Positions 44,417-53,456 are shown, counted from the first letter of the stretch. The stretch is DNA of 64,000 nucleotides from Ornithinibacillus massiliensis (GCF_018310345.1 NZ_JAGXBY010000010.1:1-64000), one strand, 5' to 3'. Made by a program: numbers and translations. The notes: generated from the sequence alone by a model not told the origin.

Positions 44417-45708
44417 TGTTCCGTACATTCTCCAATTTTATGCGCGTGGCTGACATTAGACGGAAAATATTTTTTACACTTGCTTTGTTAATTGTATTCC
44501 GTCTAGGCACATTTATTCCTGTGCCATTCACAGATAAAACTGCAATTGAACATTTGAACTCGCAAAATAATGTGTTTGGATTTCTAGATACATTTGGCGG
44601 TGGGGCATTGATGAATTTCTCCATTTTCGCAATGGGGATAATGCCTTATATTACAGCTTCAATCATTATGCAATTACTACAAATGGATGTTGTACCGAAG
44701 TTTACTGAATGGAAAAAGCAGGGTGAAGTGGGTAGAAAGAAACTTGCCCAAGTTACCCGTTATGGAACAGTGGTCCTTGCATTCGTTCAAGCAATAGCCA
44801 TGTCTATTGGCTTCAATGCAATGGCTGGTGGTTTCTTAATTGCCAATCCAGATCCAATGAAGTTCCTTATCATCGCATTAGTATTAACTGCTGGAACAAC
44901 ATTCCTAATGTGGTTAGGTGAACAGATCACTGCAAATGGAGTTGGGAATGGAATTTCGATACTCATTTTTGCAGGTATCGTAGCTGCTATACCGAACGCT
45001 GTTGAACAGTTATATGCCCAGTACTTTACAAATCCTGGAGATGAACTGTTTATCAATATCGTTATTGTAGCTTTAATAGCTTTAGTTGCGATAGCAATCA
45101 CGGCTGGTGTTGTTTTCGTACAACAAGCGTTACGTAAGATCCCAATTCAATATGCAAAGAAACTTGTAAATCGTTCTCCAGTTGGTGGTCATTCTACACA
45201 TTTACCTCTAAAAGTAAATGCTGCGGGAGTTATCCCAGTAATCTTCGCGATTGCCTTTATTATGGCTCCAAGAACTGTTGCAGGATTCTTTGATGGTAAT
45301 GTTGCTAATACAATTGAATCGATCTTTGATTATACAACAACAACAGGTATGCTTATCTATGTGGCGCTAATTATTGCGTTTACGTATTTCTATACATTTG
45401 TTCAAGTTAATCCTGAGCAAATGGCTGAGAACTTACAAAAGCAGGGTGGATATATTCCAGGAATTCGTCCAGGTAAAAATACTGAAACGTATCTTACTCG
45501 TGTTATCAATCGTTTAACATTTGTAGGAGCAATATTCTTGGCTGCAGTTTCCGTACTACCTATTGTATTCGGTAAACTTGCAGGTCTTCCACAATCAATT
45601 CAAATCGGCGGCACAAGTCTACTAATCGTTGTAGGTGTAGCAATTCAAACAATGAAGCAATTAGAAGGTCAGTTAGTGAAGCGACACTACAAAGGATTTA
45701 TTAAGTAA
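44416..45708 (+). CDS. secY: Preprotein translocase subunit SecY
   Basis: 430 residues with ten predicted membrane segments. It is the channel through which SecA and ribosomes pass proteins across or into the membrane, together with SecE. FMRVADIRRKIFFTLALLI opens the protein. The plug and pore region (FGGGALMNFSIFAMGIMPYI) and the cytoplasmic PGIRPGKNTETYL loop are conserved. It overlaps rplO by one base. adk follows 29 bases later. Confidence 0.98.
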   Translation: MFRTFSNFMRVADIRRKIFFTLALLIVFRLGTFIPVPFTDKTAIEHLNSQNNVFGFLDTFGGGALMNFSIFAMGIMPYITASIIMQLLQMDVVPKFTEWKKQGEVGRKKLAQVTRYGTVVLAFVQAIAMSIGFNAMAGGFLIANPDPMKFLIIALVLTAGTTFLMWLGEQITANGVGNGISILIFAGIVAAIPNAVEQLYAQYFTNPGDELFINIVIVALIALVAIAITAGVVFVQQALRKIPIQYAKKLVNRSPVGGHSTHLPLKVNAAGVIPVIFAIAFIMAPRTVAGFFDGNVANTIESIFDYTTTTGMLIYVALIIAFTYFYTFVQVNPEQMAENLQKQGGYIPGIRPGKNTETYLTRVINRLTFVGAIFLAAVSVLPIVFGKLAGLPQSIQIGGTSLLIVVGVAIQTMKQLEGQLVKRHYKGFIK

Positions 45709-45737
45709 GAATTTGCCAATGAAGCGAGGGGAAAGTT

Positions 45738-46382
45738 TTGAATCTATTGTTAATGGGTCTTCCTGGTGCAGGCAAAGGTACACAGGCAGATAAAATAAGC
45801 GAGAAATATAACATCCCTCATATTTCAACAGGAGATATGTTCCGATCCGCTATTAAAGAAGGAACAGAACTTGGTGTGAAAGCTAAAAGCTTCATGGACC
45901 AAGGCGCACTTGTTCCGGATGAAGTAACAATTGGAATCGTAAAAGAGCGTTTGAGTAAAGCTGACTGTGAGAAAGGGTTCTTGTTAGATGGTTTCCCAAG
46001 AACCATTGCACAAGCAGAAGCTTTACAAGCACTTTTATCGGAAATGAATCAAGCGATTGACCATGTATTACATGTAGAAGTACCAGAAGATAAATTAGTG
46101 GAGCGTTTATCCGGTCGTAGAATTTGTCCAACATGTGGTAGAGCTTATCATGTGATATATAATCCTCCCAAAAAAGAGGGTATCTGTGATATTGATGGTT
46201 CAGCGTTAATTCAACGTGATGATGACAAACCAGAAACGGTTAAAAATCGTTTGGCGATCAACATCGAACAATCGAAGCCGTTACTAGACTTTTATGAAGA
46301 TAGAGGATATCTTGTAACCGTTGATGGTGATCAAGATATCAATAAGGTTTTTCAAGACATTCAATCGATTATTGAAAATTAA
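45738..46382 (+). CDS. adk: Adenylate kinase
   Basis: 214 residues with a TTG start behind GAGGGGAAA. It converts AMP and ATP into two ADP. The P-loop GLPGAGKGT lies at 7-15, the DGFPRT motif at about 84-89, and the LID contains a zinc site CPTCG ... CDID, the Gram-positive form. It is followed not by map but by 430 bases of decayed sequence before infA. Confidence 0.98.
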   Translation: MNLLLMGLPGAGKGTQADKISEKYNIPHISTGDMFRSAIKEGTELGVKAKSFMDQGALVPDEVTIGIVKERLSKADCEKGFLLDGFPRTIAQAEALQALLSEMNQAIDHVLHVEVPEDKLVERLSGRRICPTCGRAYHVIYNPPKKEGICDIDGSALIQRDDDKPETVKNRLAINIEQSKPLLDFYEDRGYLVTVDGDQDINKVFQDIQSIIEN

Positions 46383-46513
46383 TTCATTGTAGGCCCTGCA
46401 CGAATAGACAATTCTATTTGTTTCATAGTAATAAGAGTCGTTTAGCTTTAATGCTTACTATGTGGATAATGACACCCTGTGTTTAACATTCCACCCTCAT
46501 TTAGGTGAACGTC

Positions 46514-46786
46514 ATGAAGCGAAACTGATTCGATGCCACGAATAGGTCTTGTTTGTCGAATTTGCAAGAGGCGACAAGGCATTATCGGTTTGAGTGATTG
46601 ATGATCGTTGTGTCTTGGTAGCAGATGGGGAACACGTAAATATGATCTCGACCAAAGAGAATGAGTAAACATCATATTGAACATGGATTATACGTCTCCA
46701 GAAGTCCAAAACAGCCTTCTAGAAACTGGTCGTGTCACAAATGAAAATTTATCGTTTATATGTTGTTTTAGAACAATATTGTGACT
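46514..46786 (+). pseudogene. Decayed KOW-domain (L14e-like) RNA-binding protein gene
   Basis: Pieces of the small KOW-domain protein that normally lies between map and infA in many bacilli can be read in different frames. They are IGLVCRICKRRQGIIG from about 46532, DDRCVLVADG from about 46601, TRKYD a little later in another frame, and MDYTSPEVQNSLLETGRVTN from 46683. At least two or three frame changes and in-frame stops separate them, and the beginning is poorly preserved. The 130 bases before it (46383-46513) hold nothing recognisable, so map is absent from its normal place. The last segment is the best preserved, which suggests recent loss. Confidence 0.8.
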
Positions 46787-46812
46787 GATTTAAAAGAAGG
46801 GAGTAAGGCGCG

Positions 46813-47031
46813 ATGGCGAAAGATGATGTAATTGAAGTGGAAGGAACCGTAACAGAAACATTGCCAAATGCAATGTTCAACGTAGAGCTTGAAAACGGTC
46901 ATACGGTCTTGGCACATGTGTCTGGAAAAATCCGTATGCACTTCATCCGTATCTTACCAGGTGATAAAGTAACGGTAGAACTCTCTCCATATGATTTAAC
47001 AAGAGGACGAATTACGTACCGTTATAAATAA
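46813..47031 (+). CDS. infA: Translation initiation factor IF-1
   Basis: 72 residues, a single OB-fold. IF-1 binds the A site of the 30S subunit during initiation. AKDDVIEVEGTVTETLPNAM and HISGKIRMHFIRILPGD-type segment (VSGKIRMHFIRILPGDKV) are conserved. AAGAAGGGAG precedes the ATG. It now follows a pseudogene, so its transcription must come from the adk side or from an unseen promoter in the decayed region. Confidence 0.97.
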   Translation: MAKDDVIEVEGTVTETLPNAMFNVELENGHTVLAHVSGKIRMHFIRILPGDKVTVELSPYDLTRGRITYRYK

Positions 47032-47062
47032 GCGAGCTCCGATATAAAAGGAGGTAAAGATG

Positions 47063-47176
47063 ATGAAAGTAAGAGCATCTGTAAAGCCAATTTGTGAAAA
47101 ATGCAAAGTCATTAAACGAAAAGGCAAAGTAATGGTGATTTGTGAAAATCCGAAACACAAGCAAAAACAAGGATAA
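47063..47176 (+). CDS. rpmJ: 50S ribosomal protein L36
   Basis: 37 residues. It is the smallest 50S protein, with the zinc ligands C11, C14, C27 and H33 ([11 protein letters not shown] and [11 protein letters not shown]). The ATG at 47063 follows AAAGGAGGTAAAGATG; an ATG three bases earlier is also possible. It lies between infA and rpsM, the normal order. Confidence 0.96.
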
Positions 47177-47198
47177 TTGAAGGAGGTGCGCATTTTTT

Positions 47199-47564
47199 AT
47201 GGCACGTATTGGAGGTATAGATATTCCACGTGATAAACGTGTAGTAATCTCTTTAACATACATTTATGGTATTGGTAAGAAAACTGCACAAGATATCCTT
47301 AAAGAAGCAGGCGTTTCTGAAGATACTCGTGTTCGTGATCTAACTGAAGATGAGTTAGGACGTATTCGTCAAGCGGTGGATGGTTACACAACTGAAGGGG
47401 ATCTTCGTCGTGAAGTATCGCTTAACATTAAACGTCTAATCGAAATCGGCTCATATCGTGGTCTAAGACATCGTCGTGGTTTACCGGTTCGCGGTCAAAA
47501 TACGAAGAACAACTCTCGTACTCGTAAAGGCCCACGTCGTACAATCGCTAACAAGAAAAAATAA
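47199..47564 (+). CDS. rpsM: 30S ribosomal protein S13
   Basis: 121 residues. S13 lies in the 30S head and forms bridges to the 50S subunit. ARIGGIDIPRDKRVVISLTY and the C-terminal RGLPVRGQNTKNNSRTRKG block are conserved. AAGGAGGTG precedes the ATG by about ten bases. rpsK follows. Confidence 0.98.
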   Translation: MARIGGIDIPRDKRVVISLTYIYGIGKKTAQDILKEAGVSEDTRVRDLTEDELGRIRQAVDGYTTEGDLRREVSLNIKRLIEIGSYRGLRHRRGLPVRGQNTKNNSRTRKGPRRTIANKKK

Positions 47565-47585
47565 TGTAAGGAGGTAAACTAATAG

Positions 47586-47975
47586 ATGGCTCGTAAAACT
47601 AATACACGTAAACGTCGTGTGAAAAAGAATGTTGAGACTGGTGTAGCACATATCCGTTCTACTTTCAACAACACTATTGTAACTATCACTGATGTTCAAG
47701 GTAATGTTGTTGGATGGAGTTCTGCAGGTGCACTAGGTTTCAAAGGTTCTCGTAAATCTACTCCATTTGCTGCACAAATGGCTGCTGAAACAGCTGCTAA
47801 AACTGCAGTTGATAATGGAATGAAAACTCTAGAAGTATCAGTTAAAGGTCCAGGAGCTGGACGTGAAGCTGCTATTCGTTCTCTACAAGCAGCTGGACTA
47901 GAAGTTACAGCTATTAAAGATGTAACTCCAGTACCTCATAACGGTTGCCGTCCACCAAAACGTCGTCGTGTATAA
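47586..47975 (+). CDS. rpsK: 30S ribosomal protein S11
   Basis: 129 residues. S11 is part of the platform and the E-site region. AHIRSTFNNTIVTITD and GPGAGREAAIRSLQAAGLEV are conserved, ending in the basic NGCRPPKRRRV. TAAGGAGGTAAA precedes the ATG. A 296-base structured spacer separates it from rpoA; rpsD is not here, as usual in bacilli. Confidence 0.98.
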   Translation: MARKTNTRKRRVKKNVETGVAHIRSTFNNTIVTITDVQGNVVGWSSAGALGFKGSRKSTPFAAQMAAETAAKTAVDNGMKTLEVSVKGPGAGREAAIRSLQAAGLEVTAIKDVTPVPHNGCRPPKRRRV

Positions 47976-47991
47976 TTTAAACGTATATTAT

Positions 47992-48020
47992 TTGTCACCC
48001 TGTCTATAATGGGTTATGAT
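47992..48020 (+). promoter_or_regulatory. Promoter before rpoA
   Basis: TTGTCA (47992-47997), 17-base spacer, TATGAT (48015-48020). A perfect TATAAT at 48005-48010 lies between and is an alternative -10 with a weak -35. Confidence 0.6.
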
Positions 48021-48049
48021 GACTAAAAGTATAGATGGTAATAGAGATA

Positions 48050-48265
48050 AATTTAAGTACACCAAGGTAAATGATGAGAAGATGGTATAGCAACACGCCT
48101 TAGGGGCGAGGAGATATATTTCTTATTAAGACCTTACTATACAGCATCGCAAAGACAAACGTACGATAAATTACACAGGTAGTGCAGAAACGCCAACTGC
48201 CGATCCCGAGGAATTTCGGTTAGATCACTTTCTAGCCGGGGTTTCGACGTTTTAAAGGAGGGTAT
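48050..48265 (+). promoter_or_regulatory. Structured rpoA leader, unassigned
   Basis: GTATAG (48085-48090) and CTATAC (48137-48142) enclose CGCC-TTAGG-GGCG (48096-48108) and AAGAAATAT-type arms, a possible three-way junction. Further on, GAAACGCC (48187 region) can pair with GGGGTTTC (48239 region) around CCGAGGAATTTCGG. I know no named family for it. Confidence 0.45.
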
Positions 48266-48271
48266 TATGGA

Positions 48272-49216
48272 ATGATTGAAATAGAAAAGCCAAAGATTGA
48301 AACGGTTGAGATTAGTGATGATGCTACATTTGGAAAATTTGTGGTAGAACCGCTCGAACGTGGTTATGGTACAACTCTTGGAAACTCCTTGCGTCGTATC
48401 CTACTATCCTCACTTCCAGGTGCTGCTGTTACGTCAGTTCAAATTGATGGAGCATTACATGAATTTTCAACTATTGATGGAGTAGTTGAAGATGTTACGA
48501 CAATCATTTTGAATTTGAAAAAGCTAGCCCTTAAAATCTATTCAGACGAACCAAAAACATTAGAAATCGATGTGCAAGGTGAAGGAGTCGTTACTGCGGC
48601 AGATCTAACATACGATAGTGATGTAGAAGTATTGAATCCTGAACTTCCAATTGCAACATTAAATGCAAAAGGAAACTTGCGTATGAAATTAACTGCACAA
48701 CGTGGTCGTGGTTATGTTCCAGCAGATGCAAACAAACATGAAGATCAACCAATTGGTGTTATTCCAGTTGATTCCATTTTCACACCAGTATCACGTGTCA
48801 CTTACCAAGTTGAGAATACTCGTGTAGGTCAAAGTGCGAACTACGATAAATTAACTTTAGATGTTACGACTGATGGAAGCATTCGTCCAGAAGAAGCAAT
48901 TTCTTTAGGGGCAAAGATTCTTTCTGAGCATTTAAATATTTTCGTAGGCTTAACAGACGAAGCACAGAATGTTGAAATAATGGTTGAGAAAGAAGAAGAC
49001 CAAAAAGAAAAAGTAATGGAAATGACAATTGAAGAATTAGACCTATCGGTTCGTTCTTACAATTGTTTAAAACGTGCTGGCATTAATACAGTTCAAGAGC
49101 TTTCAAATAAATCTGAAGAAGATATGATGAAAGTGCGTAATCTAGGTCGTAAATCATTAGAGGAAGTTAAAGTTAAACTTGCTGATTTAGGTTTAGGTTT
49201 ACGTAAAGAAGATTAA
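48272..49216 (+). CDS. rpoA: RNA polymerase alpha subunit
   Basis: 314 residues. The N-terminal domain (to about 230) dimerises and assembles beta and beta-prime; GYGTTLGNSLRRILLSSLPG is its core block. A linker rich in E and K leads to the C-terminal domain (about 250-314), with LDLSVRSYNCLKRAGINTV and NLGRKSLEEV, which binds UP elements and activators. The site AAAGGAGGGTATT precedes the start. Confidence 0.98.
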   Translation: MIEIEKPKIETVEISDDATFGKFVVEPLERGYGTTLGNSLRRILLSSLPGAAVTSVQIDGALHEFSTIDGVVEDVTTIILNLKKLALKIYSDEPKTLEIDVQGEGVVTAADLTYDSDVEVLNPELPIATLNAKGNLRMKLTAQRGRGYVPADANKHEDQPIGVIPVDSIFTPVSRVTYQVENTRVGQSANYDKLTLDVTTDGSIRPEEAISLGAKILSEHLNIFVGLTDEAQNVEIMVEKEEDQKEKVMEMTIEELDLSVRSYNCLKRAGINTVQELSNKSEEDMMKVRNLGRKSLEEVKVKLADLGLGLRKED

Positions 49217-49258
49217 TATCGGACATCTTTAGAGTTTCAAGAAAGGGAGGGATAGTCC

Positions 49259-49612
49259 ATGGCAAGAAAACTAGGACGTACAACAGATCAACGACTAGCA
49301 CTACTTCGCAACCTTGCTTCTGATTTAATTATTCATGAGCGGATTGAAACAACAGAAGCTAAGGCTAAAGAACTTAGATCTGTAGTAGACAAAATGATTA
49401 CATTAGGTAAACGTGGTGATCTACACGCTCGTCGTCAAGCAGCTGCATTCTTATACAACAAAGAGGCTAATGAAGAAGATACAGTTCTTCAAAAGCTATT
49501 CAATGATGTAGCGAAGCGCTATGAAGACAGACAAGGTGGATATACACGCGTTCTTAAGTTAGGCGAACGCCAAGGTGATGGAGCGAAAATGGCAATTATT
49601 GAGCTAGTTTAA
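49259..49612 (+). CDS. rplQ: 50S ribosomal protein L17
   Basis: 117 residues. L17 lies near the tunnel exit. ARKLGRTTDQRLALLRNLAS and the RVLKLGERQGDGAKMAIIEL end are conserved. GAAAGGGAGGGA precedes the ATG. It is the last gene of the alpha operon, with a terminator hairpin behind it. Confidence 0.98.
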   Translation: MARKLGRTTDQRLALLRNLASDLIIHERIETTEAKAKELRSVVDKMITLGKRGDLHARRQAAAFLYNKEANEEDTVLQKLFNDVAKRYEDRQGGYTRVLKLGERQGDGAKMAIIELV

Positions 49613-49628
49613 TCAATCCATACGCGTT

Positions 49629-49700
49629 AAGGGCAGGACTTGATCTCTTCCACGAGGTGAAATCCAAGCCCTTTTTTTGTATAGAAAAGGGCTTGGATTT
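49629..49700 (+). terminator. Terminator after rplQ with a competing hairpin
   Basis: AAATCCAAGCCC (49660-49671) can pair back with GGGC ... CTTGAT (49631-49644), followed by seven T: the terminator. The same arm, extended to AAATCCAAGCCCTTTT (49660-49675), also pairs perfectly with the 16 bases at 49685-49700, so two structures compete. Confidence 0.75.
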
Positions 49701-49994
49701 CAGGTTAAGTGGATCACGTGTTTCGATTGAATGGGCAATATACATGTAATATAAGCGGTATGAAGTGGTTAACTAGGGTTAGTTATAGAGGAAATTAGGC
49801 ATCCGAACCTTTAGATGGTCGCTAGAACTGTAATAGGGAAATATACCATATAATGGGCAGATTTTTCGGATACACGGTTATGCTATACAAGCATAGTTGA
49901 AAGCTAATTATCCTGCTTTAGGTTCACTAAGCTAAGTAAGGTCAGCCCCAACCACTTTCCCCAGACACCCTTCGCTAAATTAAACACCTATCTA
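49701..49994 (+). other. Gene-free spacer before the ecf operon
   Basis: About 300 bases without an open frame of interest. It contains a short hairpin TATGCT-ATACA-AGCATA around 49875-49895. Nothing else was recognised. Confidence 0.4.
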
Positions 49995-50023
49995 TTAACA
50001 TTCAACAACAGAAGTAGTAAAAT
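49995..50023 (+). promoter_or_regulatory. Promoter of ecfA1-ecfA2-ecfT-truA
   Basis: TTAACA (49995-50000), 17-base spacer, TAAAAT (50018-50023), 50 bases before ecfA1. Confidence 0.7.
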
Positions 50024-50073
50024 ACATACATGGATGTAACCTAAAGGCTACGTAGAGAATAGGAGGAATAAAG

Positions 50074-50913
50074 ATGAGAGAGAAGTTTATAGAGTTTAGG
50101 AATGTATCGTTTCGATACGGAGAAGAGCAGCCTTGGGTATTAGAGAACGTTTCATTTGAAATATATCAAGATGAATGGGTAGCGATTATTGGGCATAATG
50201 GATCTGGTAAATCGACAATCGCTAAGTTAATGAATGGACTATTGTATCCCCAAGAAGGGGAAATTTTAATAAATGGGATGCCAGTTAACGACGAGCACGT
50301 CTGGGAAATTCGTAAGCAAGTAGGAATGGTCTTCCAGAACCCTGATAACCAGTTTGTCGGGACAACTGTTCAGGATGATGTAGCCTTTGGAATGGAGAAT
50401 AGAGGTGTCCCAAGAGAAGAAATGGTCACTAGAATTGATGAGGTATTAAAGGCTGTACGGATGGAAGATTATCGCCTTACAGAACCACATCGACTATCAG
50501 GCGGACAAAAGCAACGAGTGGCGATAGCTAGTGTGCTAGCCATTCAACCAGCTGTTCTAATCCTAGATGAGGCGACAGCAATGTTAGATCCAAAGGGTCG
50601 TAAAGAAATTATGCGAACCGTTTCAGAGATTCAAGCAAAGAATGAGATTTCACTTATTACGATAACACATGATTTACAGGAAGTAGTACAAGCAGAGCGC
50701 GTTATCGTGATGAATAGCGGTAAGGTATGGGAAGAGGCGACACCGCGAGAGGTTTTTGCTAAAAAGGATGAGTTACGGAAAATCGGCTTAGATGTTCCCT
50801 ATATTGCGTTACTGGCAGATGAATTAAAACGAAATGGGCTAGAGATCTCGACGGAACCTTTAAATCATGAAGAATTATTGGAGGAATTATGGACATTACA
50901 TTCAAAGATGTAA
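50074..50913 (+). CDS. ecfA1: ECF transporter ATPase EcfA1
   Basis: 279 residues. It is one of two ATPases of the shared energising module that serves many vitamin and metal substrate-binding S components. Walker A GHNGSGKST (40-48), signature LSGGQKQR, and Walker B VLILDEATAMLD are intact. AGGAGGAAT precedes the ATG. It overlaps ecfA2 by 25 bases, which suggests coupled synthesis of the heterodimer. Confidence 0.96.
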   Translation: MREKFIEFRNVSFRYGEEQPWVLENVSFEIYQDEWVAIIGHNGSGKSTIAKLMNGLLYPQEGEILINGMPVNDEHVWEIRKQVGMVFQNPDNQFVGTTVQDDVAFGMENRGVPREEMVTRIDEVLKAVRMEDYRLTEPHRLSGGQKQRVAIASVLAIQPAVLILDEATAMLDPKGRKEIMRTVSEIQAKNEISLITITHDLQEVVQAERVIVMNSGKVWEEATPREVFAKKDELRKIGLDVPYIALLADELKRNGLEISTEPLNHEELLEELWTLHSKM

Positions 50914-51761
50914 GTTACATCTACCAAGCAAACTCACCTTTTGCTCATTCTGCGTTAAAGGACCTATCCTTTCATATTCCATCTGGATCCTTTGTCGCGA
51001 TAGTTGGTCATACTGGATCTGGTAAGTCAACATTACTCCAGCACTTAAATGGACTGTTAACACCAACTAAAGGTGAAGTTCGAATTGGTGACTTTCATAT
51101 TAATTCGGATAAAAAAACGGAGAATTTAAAGGAACTTCGTAGTCGAGTAGGAGTCGTCTTTCAGTATCCTGAACACCAATTATTTGATGAAACCGTCGAA
51201 AAGGACATCGCGTTTGGACCGAAGAACTTTGGGGTTTCCGATACAGAAATAGCGGAACGAATACGAGATATTATTCCTGCAGTTGGAATGGATGAGTCTT
51301 TACTAGAAAGATCCCCTTTTGATCTAAGTGGTGGACAAATGAGACGGGTTGCGATAGCTGGAGTTCTTGCTATAAAGCCAGAGATTCTTGTTTTAGATGA
51401 GCCAACTGCAGGGCTAGATCCAAGAGGTCAATTGGAAATAATGGACATGTTCTATACGCTTCACCAAGAGCGCAACTTAACTACGATACTAGTAACACAT
51501 AGTATGGAGGATGCCGTCAAATACGCTGACCATGTCATTATCATGAACAAAGGAACAAAATATATGGAGGGATCGCCAGAAGAAGTATTTACGCAACGAG
51601 AAGCGCTTCATCAGGTGCAATTAGAAGTCCCTGAAGCTATTCAATTTATTACCTCATTTCAGGAGAAATTTGGGTTAACCATCCCCTTCAAGCGTCAAAC
51701 CGTTGAAGAGCTTGCGGTTGAGATTCAGCAATTACTAAAGGGGGCTGAATCGGATGAATAA
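50889..51761 (+). CDS. ecfA2: ECF transporter ATPase EcfA2
   Basis: 290 residues, the partner of EcfA1. Walker A GHTGSGKST (40-48), signature LSGGQMRR, and Walker B ILVLDEPTAGLD are intact. It begins inside the 3' end of ecfA1 and ends eight bases inside ecfT. Since no S component lies nearby, this is the shared module used with S components elsewhere in the genome. Confidence 0.96.
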   Translation: MDITFKDVSYIYQANSPFAHSALKDLSFHIPSGSFVAIVGHTGSGKSTLLQHLNGLLTPTKGEVRIGDFHINSDKKTENLKELRSRVGVVFQYPEHQLFDETVEKDIAFGPKNFGVSDTEIAERIRDIIPAVGMDESLLERSPFDLSGGQMRRVAIAGVLAIKPEILVLDEPTAGLDPRGQLEIMDMFYTLHQERNLTTILVTHSMEDAVKYADHVIIMNKGTKYMEGSPEEVFTQREALHQVQLEVPEAIQFITSFQEKFGLTIPFKRQTVEELAVEIQQLLKGAESDE

Positions 51762-52557
51762 CATGATGATTATCGGACAATATGTCCCAGGAAATTCTTT
51801 AGTGCATCGGTTAGACCCAAGAATGAAGATTACGATCATCTTCTTATTCGTTATTATTGTGTTCTTTGCTAATAATGTCGTTAGCTATAGTATTTTGACA
51901 GCATTTGCGATTATTACGATTGTTATCACGAGAATCCCGTTTCGTTTTATATTGAAGGGATTAACACCAGTATGGTTCTTAATTATTTTTACCTTTATCC
52001 TGCATTTGATTGTAACAAAGGAAGGTTCCGTAGTTTTTGATTTATTTGGGTTTAAAATATACTCAGGAGCCATTATACAGGGGTTTGCAATCTCGCTACG
52101 ATTCTTCCTATTAATCTTGATTACATCGCTATTAACGTTAACGACAACACCAATAGAGATCACAGATGCGATTGAAGATATGTTACATCCATTGAAGAAA
52201 ATCAAGTTCCCAGTACATGAACTAGCTCTCATGATGTCGATATCCTTACGTTTTATCCCAACCCTTTTACAAGAGACGGATAAGATATCAAAGGCACAAG
52301 CATCAAGGGGAGTGGATTTTCGTACTGGACCAATGAAGGAACGGTTAAAAGCCATTGTTCCTCTATTAGTACCGCTATTTGTTAGTGCGTTTAAGCGTGC
52401 GGAAGAGCTTGCGATGGCGATGGAAGCTAGAGGCTACCAGGGAGGAGAGGGAAGAACGAAGCTAAGGCAATTAAAAATTGATAAGATCGATATCTTTGTT
52501 TTGCTTTTCTTCTTATTGGTAATTGCTGGGCTATTCTTAACGAGAAATTATTCATAG
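51754..52557 (+). CDS. ecfT: ECF transporter transmembrane subunit EcfT
   Basis: 267 residues with several membrane segments. The two coupling motifs of the Ala-Arg-Gly type (QASRGVDF and MEARGYQGG) link it to the two ATPases. AAAGGGGGCTGAATCGG lies before the ATG, within the end of ecfA2. It scaffolds the S components. truA follows after 18 bases in the same operon. Confidence 0.96.
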   Translation: MNNMMIIGQYVPGNSLVHRLDPRMKITIIFLFVIIVFFANNVVSYSILTAFAIITIVITRIPFRFILKGLTPVWFLIIFTFILHLIVTKEGSVVFDLFGFKIYSGAIIQGFAISLRFFLLILITSLLTLTTTPIEITDAIEDMLHPLKKIKFPVHELALMMSISLRFIPTLLQETDKISKAQASRGVDFRTGPMKERLKAIVPLLVPLFVSAFKRAEELAMAMEARGYQGGEGRTKLRQLKIDKIDIFVLLFFLLVIAGLFLTRNYS

Positions 52558-52575
52558 TTTGGAGGTTGGACAGTT

Positions 52576-53316
52576 TTGCCGAAAATTAAATGTACGATTA
52601 GCTATGATGGAACTAATTTCCATGGCTATCAGGTCCAGCCCGATAAACGAACCGTTCAACTAGAATTAGAGCATGCATTGGAAAAAATCCACAAAGGTGA
52701 AAAAATCCATATTCATGCATCCGGCAGAACCGATACAGGGGTTCATGCTAAGGGACAAACCATTCACTTTGAAACGAATCTAGATATCCCGGGGAATAGT
52801 TGGAGGAAGGCACTCAATGCCTTATTACCGAGTGATGTATATGTGACACATGCAGAAGTAGTTTCTAATGATTTTCACGCTAGATACAATGTAGTGGAGA
52901 AGGAATATCGTTATTTTTTATTAAATACAACGAATCCTGATGTTTTTAGACGAAATCATGTGTATCATTTTCCATATAAGCTTGATATAGAAGCAATACA
53001 AGAAGCTTGTCGTTATTTAGAAGGAACCCATGACTTTACCACCTTTTCTTCAGCAAAGGCAACTGTCAAAGGGAACAAGGTAAGAACGTTGTATGAGGTT
53101 TCATGTAATCAAGATAACGGGCAAATAGAATTTATTTTCCGAGGAAGTGGATTTTTATATAATATGGTTCGAATCTTAGTAGGAACGTTAATCGATGTTG
53201 GGCAAGGGAAAATTAGCCCTTCTGATATTGGCACGTTGTTAGAGGCAAAGGACCGGAAATATGCCGGGAAAACAGCTCCAGCTCAAGGTTTATTCCTGTG
53301 GAGAGTAAGCTATTAA
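52576..53316 (+). CDS. truA: tRNA pseudouridine(38-40) synthase TruA
   Basis: 246 residues with a TTG start, ten bases behind GGAGG. It makes pseudouridines 38 to 40 in tRNA anticodon arms. The catalytic aspartate is D53 in GRTDTGVHAKGQ. FRGSGFLYNMVRILVGTL is the second conserved block. It belongs to the ecf operon and is followed by the rplM promoter region. Confidence 0.96.
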   Translation: MPKIKCTISYDGTNFHGYQVQPDKRTVQLELEHALEKIHKGEKIHIHASGRTDTGVHAKGQTIHFETNLDIPGNSWRKALNALLPSDVYVTHAEVVSNDFHARYNVVEKEYRYFLLNTTNPDVFRRNHVYHFPYKLDIEAIQEACRYLEGTHDFTTFSSAKATVKGNKVRTLYEVSCNQDNGQIEFIFRGSGFLYNMVRILVGTLIDVGQGKISPSDIGTLLEAKDRKYAGKTAPAQGLFLWRVSY

Positions 53317-53456
53317 GGAATCATTATTTCTGACAAAACACTACATTTCCTGGGAAATATCGACACCTTTCTTTTTAGATAGAAATGCTGTATAATAGAA
53401 AGAGTGTTTTTGCAATGAATTATAAAAAAATATCAATAAATAAATCTGCCAGACTC

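Noticed and set aside
46448..46709. Reverse-strand frames in the adk-infA gap
   Set aside because: They are the antisense of the decayed KOW-domain gene, which gives clear protein matches on the forward strand.
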